The notes beneath the pieces are model-generated. The model worked only from the letters and a program-made list of their open reading frames with translations. It was not told the origin of the DNA and ran no database searches. Both the position numbers and the translations under genes were made by a program. Shown piece by piece: positions 49,884 to 61,234 of a stretch of 64,000 bases of DNA; the stretch's first letter is position 1, and each line of letters begins with the position of its first letter. This DNA is from Tetmemena sp. SeJ-2015 (lineage: Eukaryota > Ciliophora > Spirotrichea > Sporadotrichida > Oxytrichidae): assembly GCA_027382625.1 (NCBI GenBank), contig JAJKFJ010022749.1, positions 1 through 64,000 on the forward strand. The letters are read 5' to 3'.

Positions 49884-52800
49884 ATGATCTCTCAAATCGC
49901 ACTAAATTAGAACATACTAGCACTAGATCCACATCATGTGAATGGAAGTGCTCACTATGCGCAGCCAAGTGACATGAGCACCACCTACTTTGACTGTTAG
50001 AGGTTAAGTCTAGGTTTGGAGGCCTCCCTCCCAAGAGGGAATTTATCCTCCGCATATCACCATCCATAACTTTCCCAACACTAATTTCTTGACTCAAGCT
50101 AGTCCCCCAAGCAGGGGGCTCCTGAGCTACGAATAATCCCAGACTAAGATGAAACTGAGGGCAGGAGTGGCATGGAAGAGGATTTTGAATTTAGGTACTA
50201 GACAGACCAAGAAGGAGGTGGAGGGACTTCAAGAGCAGCTTTGAGACATCCTCGTCCTCAGTTTTAAAATGACATCAATCAGAACTTTGAAGGACTGCTT
50301 ACAAGTAGAGTCAATAATCTAATTAAAGAGACAGCGAATGGAAATGAGGTCTAAGGTTTAAGGAAGTTCAAAACTCAAAGAGTTAATCTATAAGAGTCAC
50401 AAGGATCACCTCATCGAGAAGATAGTCAAAGCTAGACAGTATTCATGGGAACCAAAATTTAATATCGAAGTCCCATATTCTTTAATATATTAATTGAGGC
50501 ATCTCCAAGCTAAAATGAATTATAAAGAGAGGTATTGAAAATCAATGGTTTAAATGAGGAGGTAAAACTCTAAATGAATAAATCTAGTTCGAGCATTGAC
50601 TCTTATAAATCTTCTCTGTATTTTGATTGTTAAGTTTTTATCTGATTCATTTAAATAGTTTACAAGTTCAGTAGAAGATGAGAAAAACAATCTAGCAACT
50701 ATGAATTAATTCTAACTACCTACGAATTCAGAGCTACCAAGCAATTAAAAGGCGAATCTTTCAGCAATCAAATAATTTTCTTCAGCTAAGCATCTCGAAT
50801 TACACACTCTCTATTATTGTATTAAATTTATTTGAATCTCCTAATTTCTCCTCCTAAGTAGAATCTATACTACCACAAGTAGTAAAGCCCGAGAGAGCAG
50901 CTTTAGATTGAAGCTAGGGCTTATAGGAATCTGCGTCCTGATGTTTTCCAGTCCACAGATTATGGAAATATAAAGTTACCTAACTAGCTCAACTAAGATA
51001 CTGATTACTAGGCTTTTGAATTTGCTCAAAGCAAGTTTAACCATACACATAGCAATGATTGATTTAAGTTTATCAGCAGGTCATTTATTCAACAGAATAG
51101 AGATAAGTTAAAGAGCAGTAAGGATAAATCGGAGAGTTAGAAATTAGAGAATTAAGCTTTTTAAGAAGAAGCGTAAGCTCATCCTTACTATAATTATATT
51201 TAAATGAGAAAAGAGAAGTTAAATTTTGATGAGCTATCAATCAAATCATATAGCGACTATAAGCTCATAAGATAATTTCCAAAATCCTATAAGGATATAG
51301 AATTCAAATCAGAATCTTGAGAAAAACAAACCTTCTAGTTTAGATATCAAGCAACACTAAATTTCACACCCTTTAAATGGAATAAAGAGTCAAGTCTCTC
51401 AAGACCTTAAATAGAATTAGATCCCTTAAAATGAAGGATATTACTACTCCAAATAATCCTCACGAGTTACAAAGGCCAAGCTGAAGTCCACTATTTCTCA
51501 AAACTCAAGAGATTCCTCCACCAGTTCAAAGCTTAATTAAAAACCTATATAGGCAAGCCTCGTGAACCTCCCTGGGAAAGCTTCAATTAATTAGAAGATT
51601 TCAAATAGGTCTAGTTTAAATCCAAAGAAGGAAGCAAAGCCAATAACTGGGTTCAATAAAATGAAGAAACAGAATACTACTATGAATCAAAGTCAAGTAT
51701 AAAGTACTCACAAATAGTTGCTTATATCTTTTCATTCAATGAAATTAATCTCGTTTGCTTTAAAACCAAAAGTAATAAGCAAAGTTAGCTAAGCAATTAG
51801 GAAATATAACTAGTCCACTTAGCTAATTGTCTTATAAAGAATCACAGCAGGATCTACAATAAGATTTAAAAAATATTTGGAATAAGATTTTGTCAAATTT
51901 TAACATTTGCCTTGAAATTCTTGTATTTAATGCATAAAATACATTATATCATATCTCAGAGTAGTTTATAGTTTTATAAGAAGAGCAGCAGCATATATCG
52001 TAATTAAACTCCTAGAAATAAGTTTAGTAGCAGCATAAAGTTTCCCCAGACAATCGATCCAAGCAAGTCGAGAGGATCTAAGAAGAGCTGCTCAAAGAAT
52101 TTGAAAGACAAGCTTAATTAAATGCATATAGAGATCTCCAGGCCAAGCAGCGGGGTTTGAGTAAGCAGTCAGAAAACAAACAAGGCTACCTAAACTTCTT
52201 CAACTAAAAGTAGCTATCTCAGCAATAAGAGAATGGCTACATTCCTATCCTACTTGAGAAAAGAGAATCTTCACAAATTAAAAATTCGATATCTTCTAAT
52301 TTTATCTCAGAGCTTAAATCCATTAACTAGATTAAACTCCTAGAAAAAGAAGAGGAATCTGTTTAATTTGAGAAGTCCAAGCATCGCACATTCTTAGCAA
52401 AGATAGCAATCAAACTCTCTTTGCTTATATAAATTGCATTTAAAATTTGAAAACTCATAAGTTAGATCTCTCAAAGGTTAACTGGAGAAAGTTAAAGGCA
52501 AACCGCCTTAGACCAGAGGATAGTTAAAAGCTTAGCCCAAAAATCTGAACAATCAATTTAATTTCCAAGGCCTCAAGAAAGTAAATTACTATCCATTTTT
52601 TTATTAGTTCTAAGAATGAGAGAAGGTCCACGATTGGGCAGTCAATAATTTTGCCTCCAAGAATAGCAGTGAATAACTAAGGTGAACTGAGTGGTCCATT
52701 TTTATTGCATACAATATAGATAATTGTATTTTTCGAATCCAGAAGTCGAAGAGGAAGATCCTGAGAAAGAAAAACCCCAGATTTTTGAAACTTAGCTTAC

Positions 52801-55114
52801 GAACCCTGGAACATTTGAATTTCTAGAACTACAAGATTTTATAAGGCAAGAGAAGCTTCAATCCTCAGGGCTAGCATCCTCTCTAGCCTTTGTAAGCTAA
52901 AGCTTAAGATGAGAACTATGAGCCCATTTATTCCTCAAAGAATTAAGATGAGCTAAACAGGATTATTCAAAAGCAATCACTTACATAGGATAGTAACTGA
53001 TTTCTATAAACAGTACGAAAGTGCTGATTTAATGAAATTGATTATTAATTATATTCCTAAAATTTTACTTTACTTTACTTTACTTTACTTTACAAAAGCA
53101 ATCAAAATATGAGTAAGGCTATTTAGAGGTGCCACCACAAGGCGCAGTTCAATCAAAATCAGGCGGCTTTAAAGCTAATAGCTAGCTCTATAAGGCATTC
53201 AAAAATAGCGATAAGAAGAACTTTCATTCCCTTTCAAAGTCTTCGAAAATATATAAAGAGGATCTTTAATTTCAAAGCCCTAACCAATTTATTACTATCT
53301 TAATTGATAATGTGAATCGTATTATATTTAGCATTCTTATATAGGATGGTATATCGTTATTCTTAACGAGTACGATAAGTGCTGGTTTTGAAAAATGATT
53401 ATTAATTTACATTCCTCAAATTTTACTTTACTTTACTTTATATTTAGCATTCTAGATCAGCGGCTGATTTTGGATAATGAGAATCAAGACAGCCATTCTT
53501 AGATGAGAATAAATGATGTTGATTTGCGTAGTTTCCTGCTTAATCAAGAATTGGCTAACAGCACTTATCTTTAGAATTCCCATTTTGAGAGAAGTAAAGA
53601 TCAAGACTTGATAAGAGGTTATGAGCATAGTGAATCTGAGCATAATAAAAACAACTTAGACCTACTTTCCTTCCTCTAAAATCCTTAAGTTTACATTAAA
53701 ATTATGTTATTATAACTATGACATTTCTTTTGTTACAGTTACATAGGATAATAACTGATTTTCTAATTCAGTACGATAAGTGCTGTTTTAAGAAATTGAT
53801 TATTAATTATATTCCTAAAATTTTACTTTACTTTACTTTACTTTACTCTTTTGTTACAGAGGACTGCTCTTCCTTCTTGAGTCGCAAGCAGTAAAGCGTA
53901 TCCAGCACACCAATACACTTCTAAAGTTTTCAGCCTTCCATTTACTCAAACTCATATCCAAGGAAAGAATCAGGAAAGCCAACAACCATAAACTATAAAA
54001 CTATCCAAAGCACCGTTCTAACTAACTTTCAATAAGTTCGCAAGCCATATCTTATAGCTCTTCTGGAATGAGGGAGCTAGTATTTATTATTAAATAGCCA
54101 GTGAGCAAAATAAAGCGCAACGAGAACGTCATAATTGAAACTATCAGGAAGCAGATAGGAGGACATCATTAGAATGAGAGGAGCAGAGGAGGATCATTAG
54201 ATCTTTAAGAACAGGATGAAGATGAGAGGAATTTGAACATAAGAAGTCAAATAGATGAGGCTATTGAATACCTTTAAAGTGTTAGATCTAATTACGGTAG
54301 TGAAGTAATCAATATGTAAATATTTCTTCTCTCTAGGTTATTGATGTACTAAGTAAGAAATCTTCAGAATCCAAAGACTGCAAGATCCAATCAGGAACTA
54401 ATAAGTTCATTTGCGCATCTTCTTTTTTTAATGAACCAAAATCTCTAAAGCAGTAGAGCAAACAGTAGTACACAAGTGTTAACTCGAACTATAACTACCA
54501 AAGCGTGAGAAAGTCTTCCATCACATTAGATTTAAATCCCAAATTTAACTAATCAGTTCAAGCCCTGTCTAATAATCGACTCCCTCCTTCTTAAAAGGTG
54601 TCTAGCATTAAAAATTCATCTAGGGAGAGAAAAGGAATTATAGTTCAGTACACAGGATCACTATAGCACTCAAGCAACCTTACCTCTTCTCATTAATCGG
54701 CTTCGAAGAGCTCTGCTTTATTAAGCGAGCGCAAATTGTAAAAGCCTTAAAATTCTGAGAGGAGTTAAATTGTTTTCTTATTTTATTCTTTACTTATTTA
54801 GTGATTAGAAGGACAGCAAGAGTGAGGCAATAACCGTAAGCCAAACTCAAAGGATTTTAGAGGTAAAAAATAGAGTAATGAATAATAAAGTGAGCAATAC
54901 TGCTACTACTAATCGGATACTAAACGACTAAAAATCTCAGATCAACGGAATTCAGATTAAAGTATCAAGGCCTTTTATAAGCAATGAAACAATGGTAATG
55001 GCTTAAAGAAAATAATCTCCAAGAGCCAATATCAAACTTTAGTTTAACCATTTAAAAAATCTTAAAGGTTTGGAAATAAATTACTCAAATATATTTTAAA
55101 TAAGTTTAAACTGA
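49884..55114 (+). CDS. long disordered protein interrupted by SINE-like copies
   Basis: Starts MISQIALNQNILALDPHHVN at 49,884 and ends YSNIFQISLN at TGA 55,112-55,114. Composition is Gln/Ser/Asn-rich with Lys clusters throughout, for example RGNLSSAYHHPQLSQHQF, SRAALRHPRPQFQNDINQNF and EELNRIIQKQSKYEQGYLEV. No catalytic motif or membrane segment was seen. Three copies of a repeated element lie at 52,980, 53,338 and 53,739; the first two are clean insertions in the frame, the third is in a probable intron. Several other AT-rich gaps (for example 50,790-50,870 and 51,880-52,000) are probably IESs. Function unknown. The length after removal is about 1,400 residues. Confidence 0.5.
52980..53092 (+). 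mobile_element. SINE-like element, copy 1
   Basis: A 113-bp unit beginning CTTACATAGGATAGTAACTG and ending in an (ACTTT)n tail. It is flanked by the 12-bp direct repeat CAAAAGCAATCA (52,968-52,979 and 53,093-53,104). Removal with one repeat restores NRIIQKQSKYEQGYLEVPP in frame. Confidence 0.8.
53338..53437 (+). mobile_element. SINE-like element, copy 2
   Basis: A 100-bp copy of the same unit with core GTACGATAAGTGCTG and an ACTTT tail. It is flanked by the 16-bp direct repeat TTATATTTAGCATTCT (53,322-53,337 and 53,438-53,453). Removal restores DNVNRIIFSILDQRLILDNE in frame. Confidence 0.82.
53739..53846 (+). mobile_element. SINE-like element, copy 3
   Basis: A 108-bp copy beginning TTACATAGGATAATAACTG with an (ACTTT)n tail. 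It is flanked by the 13-bp direct repeat TCTTTTGTTACAG (53,726-53,738 and 53,847-53,859). The flank looks like the 3' end of a spliceosomal intron, so this copy probably sits in an intron. Confidence 0.78.
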
Positions 55115-55407
55115 TTCTTTGAAAGTCTTTTATTGTTTGATATTTAATAATTATTTAAAGTTGTTCTTTAAATGAAAGATTTATCACTTTATAAAATTAT
55201 TAGGTAATTTAACTATTTATTTTGAATAAAATGTTAGTTTGAAGCAAGTAGATCTAGAAATGAAAAATCTAAAGAATCACTGAGAAGCAACTAATGATAA
55301 ATATGATGCCAAATAATTTCAATTAATATTACTTTTAATTGCAGTTAATAAATAAACATTAGAATTCAATATATCTAATTTCAAATTAAATTAACAAAGT
55401 CTAGTAA
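55115..55407. other. intergenic spacer
   Basis: AT-rich, about 290 bp, between the stop at 55,114 and the SMARCAL1-type start on the same strand. Nothing specific seen. Confidence 0.4.
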
Positions 55408-58400
55408 ATGAACAACTAAAACCAGCGATTTCAATATGCGCAAAATATCACTTAGCAGGAATTTTCTAAGCTTCTCAGCTCCAAAGGTAAGTTAAGACCC
55501 CAAAAATAGTCAGTCTGAGGGATATTTAATCAAATGCAACCTTATAAATATCTACTTTGGGAGAAAAGGGAATCTTTGAACTATTTAACCTCAAACCACT
55601 ATAGATGCACACTAGATGAGCTACATGAAGAGAGACAATCAGAATCCTCATTACTCTAATCCCTTCGCACAAAATCCACAGTAAGACTCTCTATCTTCAA
55701 TAAATGCACCTAGAGCTGAGTCGAGTCATTTCCTGCCACGGCAAGGCGATATCAACAAGTTCTTTGATCCTCGTCAGTACTAGAACAGTGCCAACAAAGA
55801 TGGGTAAAGATATCCTGCAGGCTAAAATTCAGTCAACTAAAATCCCAAAGTTCCACCATTGAAGAACAGAGTGATGGAGAACTCGGGCATCAAAACCCAT
55901 GCTCAGTTGAAGTCACTTCTCTACAGCACTGATAACAAACCTCTCAAGGTAACTAATTCATTAACCTGCTTTAAACTATTTAAAGAATGGATTGAAAGAT
56001 AAGGCTTGGCAGAATAATCAAAGAGAGGTTCGTTCTGAGGTGAAACAAGATTCTGCGGTTCATTAGAGAGCAGCTTAATCTCGAAGGGATCAGATATCTT
56101 CAACAGCCTAGCCTAAGAAAAGTTAGGACAGACTTTAGTCCAATCAATTCTCTAATGAGAGACTGAACTCATCTGCTCGGCAAGATATCTAAATGAATAT
56201 AGCAAGCCCTCCAAACTGTAAATTATAAAAATACACATAAATTAAAGTAACTTGAAGAAGGTGGATGCACTCCCCTTCAATCGATTTCAAGGAAAGAAAG
56301 AGAAGTCATTGATCATTCAGAGATTAAATCATTTGCAGTTAGGCATCACTTTCAAGAATTTCTTTGACAAGGACCTAAAAGACTTAATCAAAGCCTTTCC
56401 AGATTCAAAGTATGATTTCTAAAAATCTCAATGGGTACTACCTCACAGACTCAACACCCAAATGCTTGAGGCCCTTATTCCTTTTTGCTCCTCTAACGCC
56501 ATCAAAATTTACTTGTATACTAGAAATTTACTTTATAAAATTTGTGGAGTTCCAGATTTTGTGACTCATTTTGTTGAGAGCTTCCTCCCTTTTGAAAGCC
56601 CTCAAAACTCTTTTTATCGGCATCTTGGTTTAAAATTCTAGTATAACACTGATGAAGCCAACTCTGAAAACTGCATCTAGCTTCTGCCTCAAGCCCTAAG
56701 AGAGAAGTTATTTCAGTACCAGAAGGAAGGAAAAATAATTATGATAAGATCATTGTGATAGTATTTTATTAAGGTGTGAAGTTTTGTATTTCACGGCATG
56801 GACGAGCAATCATTGGAGATGAAATGGGAGTGGGGAAAACTGTTCAAGCTATTGCTGTCGCCTAGATTTATAAGAAAGAGTGGCCTTTGGTGATCATAGC
56901 TCCAGCTAATTAATATCATGATCGGCTTATTATTGAATTTGAGATCCCAGTGGAAAGAGGAGCTTATGAAATGGCTTCCAGATCTTCCAAAGCAAACCAT
57001 CAGCATTTTATATATTATAGAAATATTATTCTAGAATCTTAGAAGGATGTCTGGCCTAACCTATCCTAAATTGTGATTCTTTCTTACGATCTAGCGGCTA
57101 GTATGCACAAGCAAATTGAGTACATAGATCCCAAGATTATAATCGCAGATGAAGCTCATTTAAATGTTTTATTTCAAACAATGATAATTTACTCACTATT
57201 TGAAGAACTACAACACTTAGAGAGTGAAGAACCTTCTTCCAATTTTGATAAAGACCAAGAGAGTACTCCTTCTCACAGGAACTCCAATTTTGAACAAGCC
57301 TGCGGAGATTTACAACTTGATGAAATAATTTATTGCTTCACTTTTATGAAAGCCCTACGCCCAGACATCAGTCCTACTTTTTGGGACTTTGCTGAGCGAT
57401 ACTGTGATCCACAAGAGAAGCATTATGGCATCGACTCTAACGGGAATAGTTGCACCTAGGAGTTGCACTACTTGCTAACTTCAAGCATCATGATTCGCAG
57501 ATATAAGAAGGACATTCAGGATTAGCTGCCTGCTAAGATAAGGCAAAAGGTGGAGGTGAGGACTGATCCAAAGCTTGAGGCCTAAATCTTCAAGAGCTTG
57601 AACAAGTATCTACTCTAGCTGCCTCCTGATTTTGACAATCAACTCGCAGCTGCTGTTGATAAGCAAGAGCTAGAGGAAGAGAAAAATCTCATGCTCTTAG
57701 ACTAGAGAGAGAATGGAGATCAAGAGTTCAACCCCTCGACACCTTAAAATGGCCGCAAGTATAATCCCCTAAATCAGTAAAAGCTAAAGAGTGGATCTCA
57801 AAACTCAGAAATTGATCTATCTCATTTGTTCAGTCTCTACAAGTAAACTGGACTTGCCAAGATTCCTGGCATCATCGATTTCATCAGTTTGATTCTTGAG
57901 GGAAGCTCTAAGTTCATCAAAATATTTCTTATTTATACAATCTTAATCGTGTTTGCGCATCACGGCGAAGTTATGAATGCGATTGAAAGCTTTCTGCTTT
58001 CAAAGTATGTGAAATTCATAAGAGTTGATGGGCAAACAAGCTTCAAAGCTAAAACGGAAAAGATCCTTAAGTTATAAAATTAAATTATTCCAAATCTTAA
58101 TAGCTAAACTTAAGTTTCAAACAGACTAGTCATTCCAAGTTGCTCTTTTAAGTATTGGAACTTGCAGTGAGGGTTTAAATTTGAGTTGTGCTTCCACAAT
58201 CGTTTTTGCTGAGCTCTACTGGACTCCAAGCAAAATGCAGCAGGCTGAGGATAGAGCTCATAGAATCGGTTAGAAGCACCATTCTGTGAACATCTATTAT
58301 CTCTTTGCTATAATATTTTAAGTAAGTGAGCTAATTAAATTTAATGTGTGTTTGTTGCTTCGAAGACTGTTGATGATATTTTGTACAAGATGCTGATGGA

Positions 58401-60201
58401 GAAAACTAGAGTGGTCAGTTCTTCCCTAGATGGAAATCACTAAATCGCAGAGCAGTAGAAGAATAAAAGAACAGCTGCCCCTACTCAGAACTAATAGAAG
58501 CCGCCATTCAATAGTAACAATGAAGAGAAGAGTTTTGAAGTTTCTCCAGTCTCTAACTATATTTTATATAAGTTGTTTATAAGAACCTTAGGATATCCTA
58601 AAAGGAGAGAGCTTAAAGGAAGAGTGATCTTGAGAAGTCAAACAAAAAGATTGAGGATTTCTTCAAGCCAAAGTTTGAGGATAGTTTTAGAGACTTAGAA
58701 GAGGAAGAAGAGAAGCACTCTTTTTCGTAGCTAGATGAAGGTGGAAATCTAGATTTTGAATTTGGCTAGAAAGATAGGAACTTGCCATCTGCATCTTCAG
58801 CAATCAGTATTGGAGACCTTGCTGACATAGAATTAGTTATTTCATTGTTTAATTAATTACTTTAATTTTGAACTCTCTCTATCATCTTTAGATGTTGAGG
58901 CTCCTTCGAATGTAGGAAAAGACTTCAAAACAAGAAGAATTGCCATCAATAAAGAGTAAATGGGGAACTAATATGAGGATATTTCTTCCGATGATATTAG
59001 CAAAGCACTTGATTTTAACAAGAGTTAAAATGTAATTCTCTACTTTATTATTCAATAAAATTTATGAGTTGTTGGAATCAAGATAAAAGAGGAAGCTCAA
59101 ATTGGCCTTAAAAGCAGAGTAGTGCAGGTCCAAAAAAAGCAAATCCCTTCTATTTTGTTTCTAACAAATAGCCAATCAAGAAATCTCCAATTTCAGCTGC
59201 TGAGCAATCACAGACAGGCCCTCAAATGACCAAATAAACTCATTATACATTTTCATTATGCCTTATAATTGTGAATGAGTTTTACCAGAAGTTTCTTCAA
59301 GAAAGGGCTGATTTGATTGAAATGAGATCAACTCCTCAAAAAGATTCCCCAGTATTAAGTTAACAAACTTAAATCCCAGAAGAGGAGAAGAAACAAGATT
59401 TGGTTTAAGAGTTGCACGACTCCCCTGGAAATGAATAGAAGATTCTTTCAATTCATTCAGAGGAGCATCCTTTCGCAGATATGATTGCTTAGTTCAAGAT
59501 CATCTTGGAGTAAAAAAAGCAGCTCTTTGCACAAAAGAAATAGATAAAGAGCGAAGATTTGAAGTTCAAGTATGTTCCTCCCAATCGTTCCAATCCCCCT
59601 CAAGCTGCTGCGTAGTAGAAACAGACCAACAGCATGACTTCAAAGAATAATTTTGAGAGGCCAGGTTTGTTCCGGAAAGAAAATGCAACTCCTAAGAATG
59701 CTTTTCAAACTTCAAGTGGCAAAGGTAGGCATAATAATGAAGAAGGCTGTTTAGGCTAAGCCATTCATCAGAAGCGATATCATGAGGAAGATAAGATATA
59801 GATGGTTATGTTCCAAGCCAACTAAAAGTAGCGCAAACTTGCCAATAGCTTTAATTAGCAAAGACTCTAGAATCCTATCTAGGAGTAGTTCCCCCGCATG
59901 AATTAGTAGGCTTAGTAAATGAGAAGCAATCCTTTCTATAACTAGCAAGGCATCACTCAAAGAGCTCCTCATCCAAATCCCTTTGTGCTCCAATAGCAAC
60001 AGCAATTTCCCCAAAGGCTTATAGATTAGTAGTAGCAGCTGATCCTCTTCCATAAATACTCTTTATAAATAACTTTTTGTTTAAAAACATAACTAGCAGC
60101 TCTAAGCCCAAAGAAGTCAACAATTTTAGCCCAATCCAGTCAACCCTTTTTATAGAAATTTGAACATGCCAGCTCAAAACCCATTCTTCAAAAGGCATTG
60201 A
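55408..60201 (+). CDS. SMARCAL1/HARP-type annealing helicase
   Basis: Starts MNNQNQRFQYAQNITQQEFS and ends QNPFFKRH at TGA 60,199-60,201. An N-terminal PCNA-binding PIP box QGDINKFF lies at 55,742-55,765. A HARP-like domain follows (LQLGITFKNFFDKDLKDLIK, VLPHRLNTQMLEALIPFCSS), then the SNF2 ATPase: FQYQKEGVKFCISRHGRAII, motif I DEMGVGKT, APANLRSQWKEELMKWLPDL, motif II ADEAH, motif III LLLTGTPI, FAHHGEVMNAIESFLLSKYV, VALLSIGTCSEGLNLS, and motif VI QAEDRAHRIGQ. KKIEDFFKP (58,641-58,670) resembles a second PIP box. The Gln-rich C-terminal tail has no domain. SMARCAL1 rewinds RPA-coated DNA and remodels stalled forks. Motifs III and others appear only after the IESs at 57,162-57,201 and 57,326-57,351 are removed; in germline frames motif III is hidden. 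The tail 58,600-59,300 is only roughly resolved. Confidence 0.85.
55742..55765 (+). other. PIP box QGDINKFF
   Basis: It matches the PCNA-interacting consensus Q-x-x-[ILM]-x-x-[FY]-[FY] exactly, near the N-terminus of the SMARCAL1-type helicase. Binding to PCNA is inferred from the motif. Confidence 0.55.
56731..56774 (+). other. SMARCAL1 IES, pointer AAGG
   Basis: AAGG at 56,727-56,730 and 56,771-56,774. Removal gives FQYQKEGVKFCISRHGRA. Confidence 0.88.
56912..56939 (+). other. SMARCAL1 IES, pointer AATT
   Basis: AATT at 56,908-56,911 and 56,936-56,939. Removal gives VIIAPANLRSQWKEELMKWL. Confidence 0.85.
57162..57201 (+). other. SMARCAL1 IES, pointer ATTT
   Basis: ATTT at 57,158-57,161 and 57,198-57,201. 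Removal gives IIADEAHLKNYNTQRVKNLL and changes frame so that LLLTGTPI can be read. Confidence 0.88.
57326..57351 (+). other. SMARCAL1 IES, pointer ATGAAA
   Basis: ATGAAA at 57,320-57,325 and 57,346-57,351. Removal gives AEIYNLMKALRPDISPTF in frame. Confidence 0.9.
57919..57948 (+). other. SMARCAL1 IES, pointer ATC
   Basis: ATC at 57,916-57,918 and 57,946-57,948. The interval is a multiple of three; removal gives SSKFIVFAHHGEVMNAIE. Confidence 0.78.
58074..58116 (+). other. SMARCAL1 IES, pointer CTTAAGTT
   Basis: CTTAAGTT at 58,066-58,073 and 58,109-58,116. Removal gives TEKILKFQTDQSFQVALLSI in frame. Confidence 0.92.
58310..58359 (+). other. SMARCAL1 IES, pointer TTGCT
   Basis: TTGCT at 58,305-58,309 and 58,355-58,359. 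Removal gives VNIYYLFASKTVDDILYKML. Confidence 0.88.
60041..60101 (+). other. SMARCAL1 IES, pointer TAGCAGCT
   Basis: TAGCAGCT at 60,033-60,040 and 60,094-60,101. Removal gives RLIDQQQQLQAQRSQQFQP and sets the final frame. Confidence 0.85.
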
Positions 60202-60416
60202 TCCTCATTTCTTATTTCAATTTCAATTTCAATATGTTAATTCATAGTATATAATTTTATAGTTTCATAATTTTCTCATTGGCTATTGTTATCCGAAGGA
60301 AAGTGATAAAAAGAGTAAATTAAGAGAGAGTCACTGAAAAGGATCCTAATAGCTCTATTTAAACTGCTGCTTATAAATAATTTAATCAATATTATTTAAT
60401 AGCCTCAATTTAACCC

Positions 60417-60877
60417 ATGGTCCTCCACACTGCCCTCAGAAACCTCCAACTCAACCTCTACGTCTACAGATACAATTAGTTCCATTTTTTATTCATTAAT
60501 ACCAAGTGATCGGTGGTGCAGTTGCATTCTATGGCTCCGAATACTTTGGCAACGTCATCTCAGAGCAGTACAGACTCATGAAGGAGAGATCTCAAATCGC
60601 CGCCTGGGTCAAGGAAAACAACCACAAGTCAAATTATTTATTCTATAACAAAATAGATTATATACAAGTACCTCACCCGCTACTCCAATTGATGAAGTAT
60701 TTTGATGATTTTACTGAGAGAGAAAAAGTGACACGCAATAGAATAGTTGCATGTGACCGAAGAGCAATAAACACGATAACTTATCTATAAGCCTATATCA
60801 CTAATACATAATAGCATCAACACTTCTATTGGGGTCTGAATATGCTTTAGAAGGCGAAAGGACTCGATTAGGGGTGA
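60417..60877 (+). CDS. small unknown protein, about 113 residues
   Basis: Starts MVLHTALRNLQLNLYVYRYQ and, after three IESs, reads VIGGAVAFYGSEYFGNVISE, KERSQIAAWVKENNHKYLTR, YSNRIVACDRRAINTITYLQ, HFYWGLNMLQKAKGLDQG to TGA 60,875-60,877. The Gly-rich hydrophobic stretch VIGGAVAFYG could enter a membrane. The basic N-terminus might be a mitochondrial targeting signal. The family is not recognised. Three correct pointer junctions in so short a frame make it very likely a real gene. Confidence 0.75.
60474..60502 (+). other. IES, pointer ATAC
   Basis: ATAC at 60,470-60,473 and 60,499-60,502. Removal gives VYRYQVIGGAVAF. Confidence 0.85.
60630..60669 (+). other. IES, pointer CAAGT
   Basis: CAAGT at 60,625-60,629 and 60,665-60,669. 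Removal gives KENNHKYLTRYSN. Confidence 0.82.
60690..60739 (+). other. IES, pointer CAAT
   Basis: CAAT at 60,686-60,689 and 60,736-60,739. Only 16 bp of retained DNA separates this IES from the previous one. Removal gives TRYSNRIVACDRRAI. Confidence 0.82.
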
Positions 60878-61234
60878 GAAAGTGCTTAATTTTTAAAAAT
60901 TAGCAAGAAATGAGGATCTTTTGGTCTCTTCAGTATGTCTTTTCTCAAAGAGGAGTGTACTGAATCTCTCTTAATCTATTATCAAAATATGCATGTTACT
61001 TTAATGAAAAGGATATTTTGATTTATGTGATACTGAGTTTGTGGACTCTATATATTTAATAGGAAATTAGAAAGGGATCCAAGACTGAAAATAAATTAAA
61101 ATATGATAATTATAATATATTCTCAGAATTGCATCATAGATATTAATAGCTTCTAAATTGTTATTCTAATAAATTATCTACAATAGCTTGGCATTTAATT
61201 CTTGAATAATAAATTGTATTTGAGTGCGTAAGAA
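60878..61234. other. intergenic spacer
   Basis: AT-rich, about 360 bp; no frame or motif seen. Confidence 0.4.

Noticed and set aside
53060..53092. The ACTTT repeat as a simple microsatellite
   Set aside because: It ends a longer unit that occurs three times with shared non-repetitive sequence and separate flanking direct repeats.
56995..57060. A 14-bp IES with pointer TAGAA in the SMARCAL1 gene
   Set aside because: Removal restores frame (ILYIIESQKDVWPN), but such a short IES is doubtful and several other repeats are nearby, so it is not listed as a feature.
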